Below are positions 46,512 through 57,594 of a DNA stretch of 64,000 bases, in pieces. The notes beneath the pieces were generated by a model. It saw only the letters and a list, made by a program, of their open reading frames with translations, made no database searches and was not told where the DNA came from. This DNA comes from Dryomyza anilis. Its lineage: Eukaryota > Arthropoda > Insecta > Diptera > Dryomyzidae. How positions within the stretch are numbered: position 1 is the stretch's first letter; each line of letters begins with the position of its first letter. The DNA lies in contig OX638133.1 of NCBI GenBank assembly GCA_951804985.1, forward strand, positions 73,848,367 through 73,912,366, written 5' to 3'. The translations under genes were made by a program, and so were the position numbers.

Positions 46512-46910
46512 GGTTGTGCTACTAATATATTAAGCGTATTCACAGTCGTCATATATACGACACAATAACACATAAACGGCAATTTGTTTTTGCATTATGA
46601 AATACCACAAGTGTTGTATTTAAGAGTGACCCTGAGGCATGTTTTTTGGTGTCGTATTTTGTGAAATGAAGATAAATAGTAGGTACGTTTACAATGTTAA
46701 TTTATTTTTTTGTTTTTGTTTTTAACTCGAGGCATATTTATGATAATTTGAAAAAATCCAAAATTTTTAAGAATAATCTGCATTTATTTGACGAAATATT
46801 TTAACAAGCAGAATAGTGGTGCTCACAGTTTAAATAGAGTCCTGTCGTATTCATACAATGTCGTACCAATACGCTAATTATTTTTCACATCATATTTTAG
46901 TAGCACAGCC
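46512..46910. mobile_element. MITE family O
   Basis: GGTTGTGCTACTAA at the left is the near complement of TTAGTAGCACAGCC at the right. Just inside, GCGTATT and CGTATATATGACGAC-like words recur in inverted order (TCGTATTCATACAATGTCGT). No reading frame and no clear target duplication. Confidence 0.6.
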
Positions 46911-47865
46911 AGCACAAGTTGAGTACATTTCAACAATTCTTTACTGTTCGCGTTAACCAAGGTTTGTGTATTTGCTTACAATGCAATTTCGATGTTACAC
47001 TCTACGTGAAAAAATTATTTAAATTTTTAAATGTCAACTATTTGATGAGATCGAATGATATAATTATAATGAATGCATCGAAACAGTTATCTATTATTTT
47101 AAATTTTTAATATATATAAATATTTATATTATATTTAAATATTATCGTAGAATTTAAAAATTATATTGACTAAAAGAGGCAACATTGTTTCGCAGTTTGG
47201 AACGTACTGCAGTGTGTCTCTGCTAAATAATTCGAAGGTGCAGTTGGAAAGTTGGACTTTCATAATGTATTGCACACTTTTAGGCACTAAATATATGTCG
47301 ATGCTGCAGTGCTTTTTAAAACTACTTCATCACGTCCAAAAAAATAAATTAATATAAAGGATTAGAAAAAAATCAAGGAAATGAAAAATTAAAAAATATA
47401 AAAAAATAAAAAAACATGAAAATGAAGAAAACATTTAAAAGTTCTCTCGATTAAATACGGGTACCCGGATTGTTTAAACATACGTAATATCCCTGTATTA
47501 ACATTTTGAACTACCCGGGTTTATCGTTTATTCCTTTGTTAATTTCTTTGTCTGTTCATTTGCTTATTGTTGGTCAGAAGTGGGTGAACAAAACGTATAG
47601 TGAAAAACGACCCAAAATATGTTTGTTGTTGAAATCGTTAAGATCATTGTACGATATCTAATGGTAGCATTTGTAGTAATGAACCCAATGAACATCAAAA
47701 GGTGATTTAAAAATGTTTGTTACAAATTCAATAACGGACATCATGGATTGCGAAATTGTATCCGTATAAAATTCACCATACTGAAACTCACCAACTAAAC
47801 TTAAGTTTTTTATTGGCCGATCACACACCGACATTTGGTACATCTTTAAATAAAACATTGTAAAT
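46911..47865. other. AT-rich downstream DNA
   Basis: No gene recognised. CGGGTACCCGG (47458-47468) and ACCCGGGTT (47513-47521) form a short inverted pair. Small frames at 46919-47110 and 47166-47357 have no motif. Confidence 0.45.
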
Positions 47866-48140
47866 ACATCATTCTGAAACCCACTACACTGATACTCACC
47901 ACACCGAAATTCACCACAATTAAACTCACCACACTGAAATTCACCACACTGAAATTCACCACACCGATACTCACCACACCGATACTCACCACACTGAAAT
48001 TCACCACACTGAGATTCACTACTCTAAAATTTACCCCACTGAAACTCATCATACTGAAACTCACCACACTGAAATTCATCGCACTAACAATCATCGTACT
48101 AACAGTCATCTTACTGAAATTCAACACATTGAAACTCACG
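47866..48140. repeat. Imperfect 15-bp minisatellite, unit ACTGAAATTCACCAC
   Basis: About 18 units, with variants such as CCGATACTCACCACA. Because 15 is a multiple of 3 the minus strand stays open and reads NFSVVSIGVV-like repeats; I treat that frame as a consequence of the repeat. Confidence 0.85.
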
Positions 48141-49084
48141 CATAGACATCGTCACCACACTTAAATTTCCCATTTAAACTAAAACTAATTCATTAAAAAC
48201 AATTGTAATACTCACCTCACTTTTAAAATTAACACCGAAATAAATTTCAAATAATATTTTTTTGTTAAAACACATTATTTAAGTATGTATTATTAAAAAA
48301 TTAAATATTATTGGGCTTTTAAATTATTAAGAAGAACAATTTTAATTTTTAAAAAATTACACTATTTTTTAAAATATAAAATGTTTTTATAAAGAAAAAA
48401 TTAAATTTTCTCTCATGCCTCTATGTGTGCTAATTACTCTCTTTGTTTGCGCTCCATGACGCGTTTATTATGCAATTTTGCGGCTGCGCTATTTGCGTGA
48501 GACGGTCGGTCGGTCGCAACGTTAGGTTTTGCGTTTTTCTATTTTCTGAATGAAGAAAAAGTTTCACTTTCAAGCGCAGTAAAAAAAAAGTTTACAGCGC
48601 AGAGTCGCAAAGACAACAACAATAACAACAAAAGCAACAAATGACAAATAAAGAAATGTGCGCATGAGTGAAAAATAAGCAAACGACTCGAGTGAGAAAC
48701 AGGTCGGTCTTGAGTCTTGACAACAAAATGGGCCAAAGTTTTATTGTTTCACACATTTTTTTTTTATTTCTTATATTTTTATTTCTTATTTGACTGAACA
48801 AAACACAGAAAGGGTTTTTTGTATTACTTTTGACAAATAACAAAGTTTTGAAGCACATACATTAAATATTCAACAACATTCAACCAAAAATGGCGTATGG
48901 AGCAATCCAATACGCAGGAACGATAAAACTCAAATCTACGGGATACTTTACATTTTTTCTAATGATCGAAATAAAATAAGACGCAATATTATTAATAAAC
49001 TTCTTAACTTTAGGACAAAACTTATCAAAACACTACCGAATTGTGGACTAAAAAAAAAAATAAAAATTAAACAACTATTAAAAT
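48141..49084. other. Downstream DNA with a non-repetitive island
   Basis: 48415-48720 is less AT-rich (GACGGTCGGTCGGTCGCAAC near 48501, CAACAACAATAACAAC near 48615) and resembles fly control or leader DNA. The rest is AT filler. Confidence 0.4.
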
Positions 49085-49173
49085 GAAAGGAATTTATCAC
49101 ATGATTACAAATTTGCAGGTATTTTCAGAATTCATAAACTCTAGTGACCTCTGGACCTATTTAAACGGCAATC
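49085..49173. mobile_element. DINE-1-like subfamily B fragment
   Basis: ATTTGCAGGTATTTTCAGAATTC, TAGTGACCTCTGGACCTATTT and AACGGCAATCGCACA correspond to the GTAGTTATTTTCAGGATTCG, GGTGACCTATATA and ATGGTAACCACACA blocks of subfamily B. It is interrupted at its end by a family C MITE. Confidence 0.5.
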
Positions 49174-49174
49174 G

Positions 49175-49404
49175 CACACAGAATATAAATTTGGTGCGCC
49201 AATCAACTCTTTGCTCAACTAAATTATTTGGTTCTCTCAACAGCTCAGTTTGTTGTTATTTCAAAACTAAAAGAGGTTTTGTTTGGACTACAACCAATTT
49301 CGAACAGTTAAGTACAGATTTAGAACCATTGGGAGTGTGTATAGGCTAACCTAATGAAGTCAGTTGGTACAACTAACTTTTTTGGTCTTCCAACCTCATG
49401 CTCA
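49175..49404. mobile_element. Family C MITE
   Basis: CACACAGAATATAAATTTGG at the left, then GCGCCAATCAACTCTTTGCT, ACTACAACCAATTTCGAAC, and CTTCCAACCTCATGCTCAAA at the right. The right terminus is lost. Confidence 0.7.
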
Positions 49405-49539
49405 AATGAATTTATTTATAAAACTATAGTAAAAGTTTATAATTACTATATTTATTAAATGTTCTTTTAAAACATTATCTGAACATATTTATATTTAAAT
49501 TTTCCATGCAATTTTGAGCTTATTCTATAAAAACGATTG

Positions 49540-50060
49540 CGCCTGCGCAAAACGCAAAAACATTAAGTTTTCCGCCAACATCGTGCAGTGCAGCCCAACT
49601 GACTGAGGAACGTGCGAACGTCTTCGTATTATTATTATTAAAATTGCTGTAAAAGCAGCAACAGCAACAACAGTAGCAACAACCATAACAACAAATACGA
49701 GAAACACATATGCAACAACAAAAAACCATAACTATGTATTATGTATGCGATTTGCGAATGGAAATGTGGGTCAGTGCGATGAAGTGCAGATTTTATAATC
49801 GCAGCAACAGCAGCAGCGCAACAAAAATCAACAGCAGCAGCAGCATTAAATCCAACAAACGAAGCAAAAGCACAAAGCTAACCAAACAAAAAACAACAAA
49901 ATGATTACGAGTGAACGAACGTACGAGTGGACGGACATAGCTGATGGACAGACAACCTCCAACTGAGACAGACAGCAAAATTAAGTTGGCAACAAATAGC
50001 GCCAAGTAGCAGCAACGAGTCGCCAAATACTGCAGTTACTCATCCGAGATTTGATTTAGC
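49540..50060. other. Non-repetitive island with CAACAG-type words
   Basis: Less AT-rich, with GCGCCTGCGCAAAACGC near 49539, GCAGCAACAGCAACAACAG near 49652 and CAACAGCAGCAGC near 49830. It resembles a fly leader or control region. Frames on both strands are low-complexity. Confidence 0.35.
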
Positions 50061-50175
50061 GAAGATCATCAACATGGTAGAAGTTGAAGAAGGATATGAA
50101 GGAAAAGAAGGAGAAGAATGAGAAGTTCAAGTAGGAGAAGAATCAGAATAAGAAGAAGGAGAAAGTAAAGGAGAC

Positions 50176-50509
50176 GAAGGAAGAGGAGGAGAAGAAGGAG
50201 AAGAAGGAGGAGAAGGAGGAGAAGGAGGAGAAGGAGGAGAAGGAGGAGAAGGAGGAGAAGGAGGAGAAGGAGGAGAAGGAGGAGAAGGAGGAGAAGGAGG
50301 AGAAGGAGGAGAAGGAGGAGAAGGAGGAGAAGGAGGAGAAGGAGGAGAAGGAGGAGAAGGAGGAGAAGGAGGAGAAGGAGGAGAAGAAGGAGAAGGAGGA
50401 GAAGGAGGAGAAGGAGGAGGAGAAGGAGGAGAAGAAGGAGAAGGAGGAGAAGGAGGAGAAGGAGGAGAATAAGGAGAAGGAGGAGGAGGAGGAGAAGGAG
50501 GAGAAGAAG
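50176..50509. repeat. Polypurine tract of 9-bp GGAGGAGAA units
   Basis: 294 consecutive purines (50176-50469), then a single T and 39 more purines. Most is the 9-bp unit GGAGGAGAA. The minus strand reads as an unbroken leucine run, which is an artefact of the repeat. Confidence 0.95.
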
Positions 50510-50576
50510 TAGATAGAAAATGAAAAACATGAAGGACTAGAAGAATGAATTAAAATAGTTTCAAATAAAAATAATA

Positions 50577-51291
50577 GGGGTGTGTGGGTTTAGTGGGTTA
50601 AGTGGGACACTTTAGATTTTCTTCCAAAAAAGTACAGTTGAATAATTTTTAAAATTGTTTTGAAGAGTCTATTCCATAGACCGGTTCATGATCTAACTTT
50701 GTTCATTAACAGAATGCTATTTATATGATTTTTAATTGATTTTTGAGAGATGTTTCAAAACAGCCCAATTTCGGACGTATTAAAAATGTTGGGGTAAAGT
50801 GGGAAATTTCAAAATTTCTACCAAAATGTTATATTAGTCTTTCTTTTTCATGATTTATTTTTTCATAACAAATCCTTAATATATTTAAGGATACACAAAT
50901 TATCATAAATTAATAAAAATTACGTTTCCCAATTTACGCCAGAACATGTTTCCCACTTTACTCCAATATCGCAATTTGATATTGTTAAATTAGTTGCAAA
51001 ATCCGTTTGAATTTCAAAAAATATATACAACATGCGTACATTTTAAACATACCGTCTTAATTAAAAACGTTAAAAATTTAAATTTTTCTTAACGAATACC
51101 AGCTTTCTAAAAAAACTTTAAAAAGCATTTTTTCACTTGTTCTCGAAATGCAATAAAAATGTTTTAATTTGATTATAACCATGATTGAAAAAGCCATATT
51201 AAAAAACTCTTGAGAATTGTTTATATTTTTCAAAGTACAAAAATTGCGATTTCCCACAGTACCCCATTTTCCAGTTTGCCACAGGTTACCC
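50577..51291. mobile_element. Family H repeat, copy 1
   Basis: GGGGTG at the left and GGTTACCC at the right are flanked by TA. TTAAGTGGGACACTTTAG and TGGGGTAAAGTGGGAAATTT near the left, with ATTTCCCACAGTACCCCATT at the right, give inverted GTGGGA words near the ends. The left half matches the right half of the copy at 53931-55880 in reverse. Confidence 0.62.
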
Positions 51292-51369
51292 TAGTAAAAT
51301 TGTATGTTGACGAATAAGAAAATAAAATACAAATTATAAGAGAATGAAAACATTTCATAAAAATAGCTA

Positions 51370-52075
51370 CACGCAGAATACAGATTTGTTGCGCCAACCA
51401 ACTCTTTCACCAACCAACATTTTCGGTTGTCTCTATCGCTAAATCGGTTCTTAGTATGAAAAGAGCAACATTTTGAGCAGTTTAAAATTGTGTTGTAGCG
51501 TCGGTGGCTCTATTTGTTAGTGCGTTGGACTACGAGCCAAAAGTCGCTGTTGAATTAGACTCTGACCCGAAAGGTAATGGGCAAACCTACGAGATTAAAA
51601 TATTGCTCTCAACCCGCAGCTTTGAGTACATACAAATATACCACGTAAAGCTCAAATGGTGAGATTGCTCAGCCTAGGTTCTTCAGAACTGTAGCGCCAA
51701 ACTATTCTTATTATATCTCAAAAACTAGAGACATCTGACGAAAATATCGCCATTTTCGAAGTCAGCATTATAAATGCATCAATTTATTTCTGTATTTTTA
51801 AAATCAGTAAAAGGTTTTCTTCAATAGAACGGGAAAAATTATCCCATTGAAATATACATAGTTGTAGTTTGGACTACAAGCAATTTCGAACAGTTTTATA
51901 ATAATTTAGAACAGTTTTAGAACCATTCGGAGTGTGTATAGACTATTTTTCAATGTCGAATATCGTATATAAGTCAACATATTTGTAGATAATTCATATT
52001 AACCGAATGAAGTTGGTTGTTACAACTATTTTTTTGTTCTTCCAACCTTATGCCAAAAGAGCATTTTTCTGTGTG
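51370..52075. mobile_element. Family C MITE with SINE insertion
   Basis: TA-CACGCAGAATACAG at the left and TTTTTCTGTGTG-TA at the right. The interior follows the family but is interrupted at about 51490-51850 by a SINE and its flank, after which TGTAGTTTGGACTACAAGCA resumes the MITE. Confidence 0.75.
51494..51712 (+). mobile_element. tRNA-derived SINE family E in + orientation
   Basis: The tRNA-like 5' end (GTCGGTGGCTCTATTTGTTAG, a diverged box A) is followed by GGGCAAACCTACGAGATTAA, the TTGAGTACATACAAATATA block and CGCCAAACTATTCTTATTAT. This is the reverse complement order of the minus-strand copies upstream, confirming which end is 5'. Confidence 0.72.
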
Positions 52076-53278
52076 TATGAATAGAAAGATTGCGTAGGTA
52101 CCGAATTGTGTGCAAATCTGATCTTGATCTTAATATATTTTCCAAAAACTATTTTCTGATATTAAGATACATTTTCGATATCAGCAAGATCTTAAAAACG
52201 TGAAATGAAATAAAATAAAAACATTAAAAATCTTTTACATTTGAACTTTCGAACCATGCCCAAGTCAACTTAAAAAAAATGACGACAATTGAAAAGACCG
52301 CCTTCACGTTTTATCGAAAATCCAACATCTGATCAGATGTGTGTCTCTGTTTTTGTATGACAAGATCAGTTAAGCTTGCAGTTAAGCATGCCATGGCACG
52401 TTTCTCAAATCAACGTGTATTCCAATGAAATCATAAATCTCGGCAACATTTTTTAAAAGAATACAAACCATAAACAACGACTACTGTGTCAACGCAATGA
52501 CCCCAAAAATACCTAAAATAATACCAGAAGAAAAAGCAAAATACTGACCACCAACTATAGTTGTCAAAAAGGCAGCTTTTGATCGTCATCTAGAAACAGT
52601 TAAACGCCATAAAAATATTTCAGGAATCACTTATATTTTTTTCATGGGGTTTTATTCTATGCAAAGAAAAACAGTTGTTACAGAAGTTAATTAAAAAATT
52701 AAAAATAAAACACAAGAAAATAAATTAATGCGATGTCAACGTCGTGCGTTGTTCCAATTATTTAGAGCCGTGGTACTTAATGTGCTACCGGTCACTGTTA
52801 CCGGCGGCGACGGCGGCTCAAGTGCTGACGGAGTTCCGCGTAATTGTTTACCTGTGATTTGTCGGCTAATCGACATTGTCATCGTCGTCATCATCATGAT
52901 CTCAACCAGTTCAACCAGTTAAGTGTTCTCGGTAGAACAATTTACGGCTCTTTTTTATTGCACCAAGTCACTCGCAGAGGCCATCGATCGCGTTGACAGT
53001 TTCGTTGTGACTATATGCTGAATATATACGATCTGCATGAGAACTTAATTGAATTTTCAAATTCTAAGAGTTTTATTTGTAATTTGATAAAATGAGAATT
53101 TATGTTTTTTTATATTAGTGCAGAAATTTCTAAGAGATATAATGATCAATGATCATTATTTGAAAAATTGCAAATATCGTCTATTCGAATTTAAATACTT
53201 AACAATCTGTAAATGATATTTTAATCGGTTTTACACGTTGTGTTCTTCGAAATAAAAATTTCTTTAATATTTATGACG
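52076..53278. other. Downstream DNA with a GC-richer island
   Basis: 52690-53010 contains CGTCGTGCGTTGTTCC, GTTACCGGCGGCGACGGCGG and a GTCATCGTCGTCATCATCAT run, with no repeat similarity. The 64-codon frame at 52728-52922 shows no known motif. It may be control DNA or an unrecognised exon. Confidence 0.35.
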
Positions 53279-53803
53279 AATCACATTGGATTGATGAAAA
53301 AACTCCATAATGATGAAAAATTCATAATAGTGAATAAAAATTCATCAATTATATGAATTTATAAAATGTTCATCAAGTAATACATCATAAATACAAATCG
53401 TAAATACTATACAATTTATTCATTATTTATTCATATATTCATTATATTAAAGAATAATTCATTGAAATTACGAATTTATTGAATTCTCCCTAATGAGATA
53501 TTTATTTCTTAAAAAGACCTGCAAATAAATGAACATAACTTATACAAAATGATTTAAAAAGTCTAATTATTGAATAATTCATAACATTGAAGTACAATTC
53601 ATCTGTAATACGATATTCCAATGATAAAGTAACATTTTGATATTCAAGATTCTAATTTTTTCATATCTTTCTGCTAGAGACCACAGATCATAGACTAAAT
53701 TTCCTAATATTGATTGGTGAAAATTTAACACATTCATAAAATTAATGAACTTCTATTTAATATTATGAATTTTTTCATTAATATGGAGATTTTCACTGTG
53801 ATT
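53279..53803. mobile_element. MITE family R with ATTCAT motif array
   Basis: AATCACATTGGATTGATG with CTCCATAATGATGAAAAATT at the left is matched in inverted order by ATTTTTTCATTAATATGGAG and TTCACTGTGATT at the right. The interior, and the DNA after it to 53925, is dense in ATTCAT/ATGAAT words. No reading frame. Confidence 0.52.
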
Positions 53804-54063
53804 GACTCCTTAGCTAAAATAAAGTATATTCATAATTATGAGTTAATCTTCGTCAGAATAATGAATTTATTCATTAATATATTTATGAATTGTTAATCAA
53901 TTATAATGTATTACTCATTAGCATGGAGAGGGAAACCTGGGGAAAAGTGGGTCATGGTGTAATGTGGGAAATAGCAATTTTTTGACATGTTTTTGCACAT
54001 AAAAAATAAAAACTATTGTCAAGTGCATCAACTTTTTCGTCAATGGTTTTAATCAAATTACTA

Positions 54064-55392
54064 CACTGAGGGAAAAAAGTAATAACATTAAATAAAAAAA
54101 GTAATAAATTTAAATACTTTTCGACACGTTTTTCACCCGTTGTCTTTATACCCTACACTAAGAGTGAAAGGGTATATTCAGTTTGGTACGCCGTTTGTAA
54201 CACACAGAAGGAAGCATCTCCGGTATGAAAAAGTATATATATTCTTTATCAGCATGATCTCCTCCGTCTGTCTGTCCCTCTGCCTGTCTGTGGAAATCAC
54301 GATTACAGAAAAAGTAGAAGAGCTAGACCAATGAAACTTTAGATTTAGATTACTTATATATCTGAGCTGTCTGAACATGATCGGTCTATTGTGACCTGAG
54401 AACCGATACTTATGTTCAAATACCTCATATAAAATTGACATCTACAAATCAATTTTACTGTATACGTGCTTAGGTAAACTTTTTTGGTCAAATATATATT
54501 GACATTTTGCTCAAATACATGAAAATAATGTTTTCCAACGAAACGACTTGAGGTTCCCAATCGAATTTCGAATTTCGGTACACCTACCCAATTGTAAATA
54601 TGGGTATCAAATGAAAGAAAATTCTTCAGGGATGGAAGGTTTGTAGTTATTTTCAGGATTCGTATACCGTGGTGACCTATATACTACTTTGAATGGTAAC
54701 CACACATATGTGTAGGGTATTTATAGTCGGCTTAGACCGACTATAATTTTGATAATCCTAACTATCATAATAACACCTACTTTAAAATATTCCATGTGAT
54801 TTAACCTTCCCAACTGGTTTTTATTTAAATTAAATACTTATTATTTAAAATTTAAGTAATACTTTTTATTTAAATTTATTACGTACGTAATAAAATTTGA
54901 AGTAAATACTTTTCATTTAAATTTATTACGTAGGTAATAAAATATGATGTAAATATTTTTTATTACTTTTTATTAAGATAATAAAATTTTTATTTAATCA
55001 CAAGATCATAAAATTGTCAATTTTAAAACTATTTATTTCATGTAAAGAAGGTTAGGAAAAGATAAAATTATTATATTTTTATTTTGTTCCAAATTTTTTT
55101 TTACTCACGGTGGTTCTATAGGTTGGACACATGCCTACGTATTACATAATTTTGTCGTGGTTACTTTCAAAAAACAAACTTTTATAATTTTAAAAATATT
55201 TCTATAATATAATTTTTTTGAAATAATGAATTTAATTGCGTACGTATTAAAATTAAATACTTTTTATTTAATTTGAAATTATACGCGCGTAATATATTAT
55301 TGTATACAGTATTACTTTTTTTATTAGAAAAGTATTTAAATCAAATTTAAATAGATTTTATTTAATTTTATTGCGTCACTTTTTTCTTAGTG
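54064..55392. mobile_element. TA-flanked element I nested in family H
   Basis: CACTGAGGGAAAAAAGT at the left and ACTTTTTTCTTAGTG at the right, each flanked by TA, a Tc1/mariner-type arrangement. The interior repeats AATACTTTTTATTTAAATTT and TTATTACGTACGTAATAA words. A DINE-1-like element lies inside at 54146-54824. Confidence 0.75.
54146..54824 (-). mobile_element. DINE-1/mini-me-like element, subfamily B copy 3
   Basis: Reverse complement of the copy at 19156: TTATACCCTACACTAAGAGT at the left, CGTCTGTCTGTCCCTCTGCC microsatellite near 54266, AGTCGGCTTAGACCGACT and AACCTTCCCAACTGGTTTT at the right. No protein is encoded; frames across it are chance. Confidence 0.75.
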
Positions 55393-55880
55393 TACCTTTC
55401 TAGAACAAGAACATTTCTAGAACAAGGAAAACAATGTTTTAAATTTTATATTTTTGTAATTTAAATGAAAATATTGTGTTATATGAATTAGACAATTGGT
55501 TTAGCCAAGAAAAAACTTTAATCGTGGCCACAAAGCAATGAAAAAGCAACATTTTGACTTCATTGCAGAAGAAATCCGAAGAGTGAATCTTTAACAGAAG
55601 CAAAAAGAATACATCGGTAAATATTTTTGAATTGTATTTTGGTAAACATTTTGAAATTTCCTACTTTACCCAAACATTTTTCAACAAGTCCAAAATAGAA
55701 ATGTTTTGAAAAAATGCTCAAAAATCAATTAAAAGAAATATAAATGGTATTCTGTTAATGCAAGAAGTTAGATCATGAAATAGGCTATGAACGAGACCCT
55801 TCAAAAGAATTTCAAAAAATTATTCAAATGAACTTTTTTGGAAGAAAATCAAAACGTGTCCCACTTTACCTTGGTTCCCA

Positions 55881-56699
55881 TATATTTTTTAACCAATTGA
55901 TTATTGGAATAAATGGTTTTTATTATTATGGAGATTTTTTTAGTAAATGAAGTCACCAACGGTGCAAATAGGAATACCATGCATTGATGAACATGTATGG
56001 AATTCCAATTTTCATGAACAGTACGATCGATGATCTTGCTATCTTTAAGAAATTTCCATAAAATATGTAATAAATTATTTTTTCGAACAATATTAATTGA
56101 GAACTATCGGTTAAATTATATAATCGGTTTAATTATATATTATGAATTTTTATTTGTAAAAGTTTTCAGGGGTTATTGTTGAACCGAAACTGGAATCGAA
56201 ACTAGAACCGTTCAATTTTTGTCAAACCAGAACCGGAACTTGGGATAATATGATTCCGATTCTCAGCTCCGCTAGAAATGGATCAAAAAATACTGAATGT
56301 AAACATTTTGGAGGACAAGAACAAAGATGATCTCTTGGTCCTGATAAAGGGTCAAATTATCTGTATGAAAAGAGTGATCTTAAAAATAGAATCATAATTT
56401 AGGTTTTAATTTAATTTTTTATTATACTTGAAGAGTTTCGAACTTAACAGTTAGAAAATTTGTTTATTTCTCGATATATAAACCAAAATCTTGGAAGAAA
56501 CGAAAAAAAAGTATATTGATCTTGAGAAATTCTCCATTCGATCATTTTAAAATTTTATAAGTTGTATTTACAAATACAGATTTTTACATCAGTCGATTGT
56601 AAAATTTCAGAAATATTCATAATATTTCCGCATTATAATAAAATATGATTTAAACATCTTTAGACCAGATCACTACAGCGAAAATCAAAAACACTAAAT
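55881..56699. other. AT-rich downstream DNA
   Basis: Nothing recognised. Confidence 0.5.
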
Positions 56700-57290
56700 A
56701 CTGATCACCGATCCGTTTAGTTTTATCTTGTTTTCTGTTGACTCTTCGAATTTTTGCACTATTCGCTGTTTTCTCTTGGGAATCGACTCTTTATTAAAAT
56801 TCTATTTATACACACTCTCTTTTTCCCTGACTGTAGCACTCTCTGTTTCACTCTCTTTAGAACACGATCATGTGTTGAGAATTTGCAATAATACAACTCG
56901 GTGTGACGATCAGTATGTTGGGTGCGATCGGTTCTTTGGGGGTGTGTTGTTGTGGGCTTGCCTCCAGCAACTAAGGTCGTTTGAAAACGTGAGAGTTTTT
57001 TTTTGTAGATGTTGTTGTTTTCTGTGTGCACGATCACACTTTGTTTACATTCGTGTTGGTCACGTGAGCGCTTTGAAATTCAACAGCAGCAACAACAACA
57101 GCAACAACAACAACAAAAATTAGAAAACAAGAACCACTTGAATATGCGGTTAGTATTGGCGGCAACATGGCTAGAACAAAATGTTGAATACGTCTAACGC
57201 ATACATTTTATGTTGTTGTTCTAACGAAGTTAACGCGGTTTTTGTTGTTGTCTATGAGTGGTCATTGACTTGGCAACTGTCAACGACCGG
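56700..57290. other. Non-repetitive promoter-like island
   Basis: Less AT-rich, with CTATTTATACACACTCTCTT near 56801, GACGATCAGTATGTTGGGTG near 56905 (an initiator-like TCAGT) and CAACAGCAGCAACAACAACA near 57080. The mix is like a fly promoter with leader. No coding frame is recognised downstream in the window, so the target, if any, is unknown. Confidence 0.35.
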
Positions 57291-57594
57291 AAGGTTGTTA
57301 TAGTTTTTTTTTATATATTTTTTAATACTACCGTTTACGGTGTTTAGTAAAATTTAAATTAATTGTCAGTTGTTATTGTCGTGAAAGTTAAAGTAGAACT
57401 ATCAAATACGATTCATATTTGTATTAACATAAAATTTTTAAGATTAATAATTAATTTATAAAATCAGTTAAGATAAAAATCAGATTTGAAATAAATCAGA
57501 TCGCAGATTATTTTATTTATGTATACGCGAGTTCTGCTTCAGCATGCATATATTTTAGAGACTTATTTCTTGATACATTTATGAAAAAAAATAG

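Larger units (their letters stand above)
53931..55880. mobile_element. Family H repeat, copy 2, with two nested insertions
   Basis: GGGAAACCTGGGGAAAAGTG at the left and CCACTTTACCTTGGTTCCC at the right are inverted termini. The right part (CCTACTTTACCCAAACATTT to AAAACGTGTCCCACTTTACC) is the reverse complement of the left half of copy 1. A TA-flanked element occupies 54064-55392. Confidence 0.65.

Noticed and set aside
47866..48140. CRISPR-like regular repeats
   Set aside because: Units are contiguous 15-mers without spacers, in a eukaryotic genome.
50069..50530. 153-residue minus-strand frame, almost all leucine
   Set aside because: It is the translation of the GGAGGAGAA purine repeat. The lack of stops follows from the repeat and there is no gene context.
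52728..52922. 64-residue frame in a GC-richer island
   Set aside because: It is short, with a GGDGGSS and IVIVVIIMIS low-complexity make-up. The island is recorded, but not as a gene.
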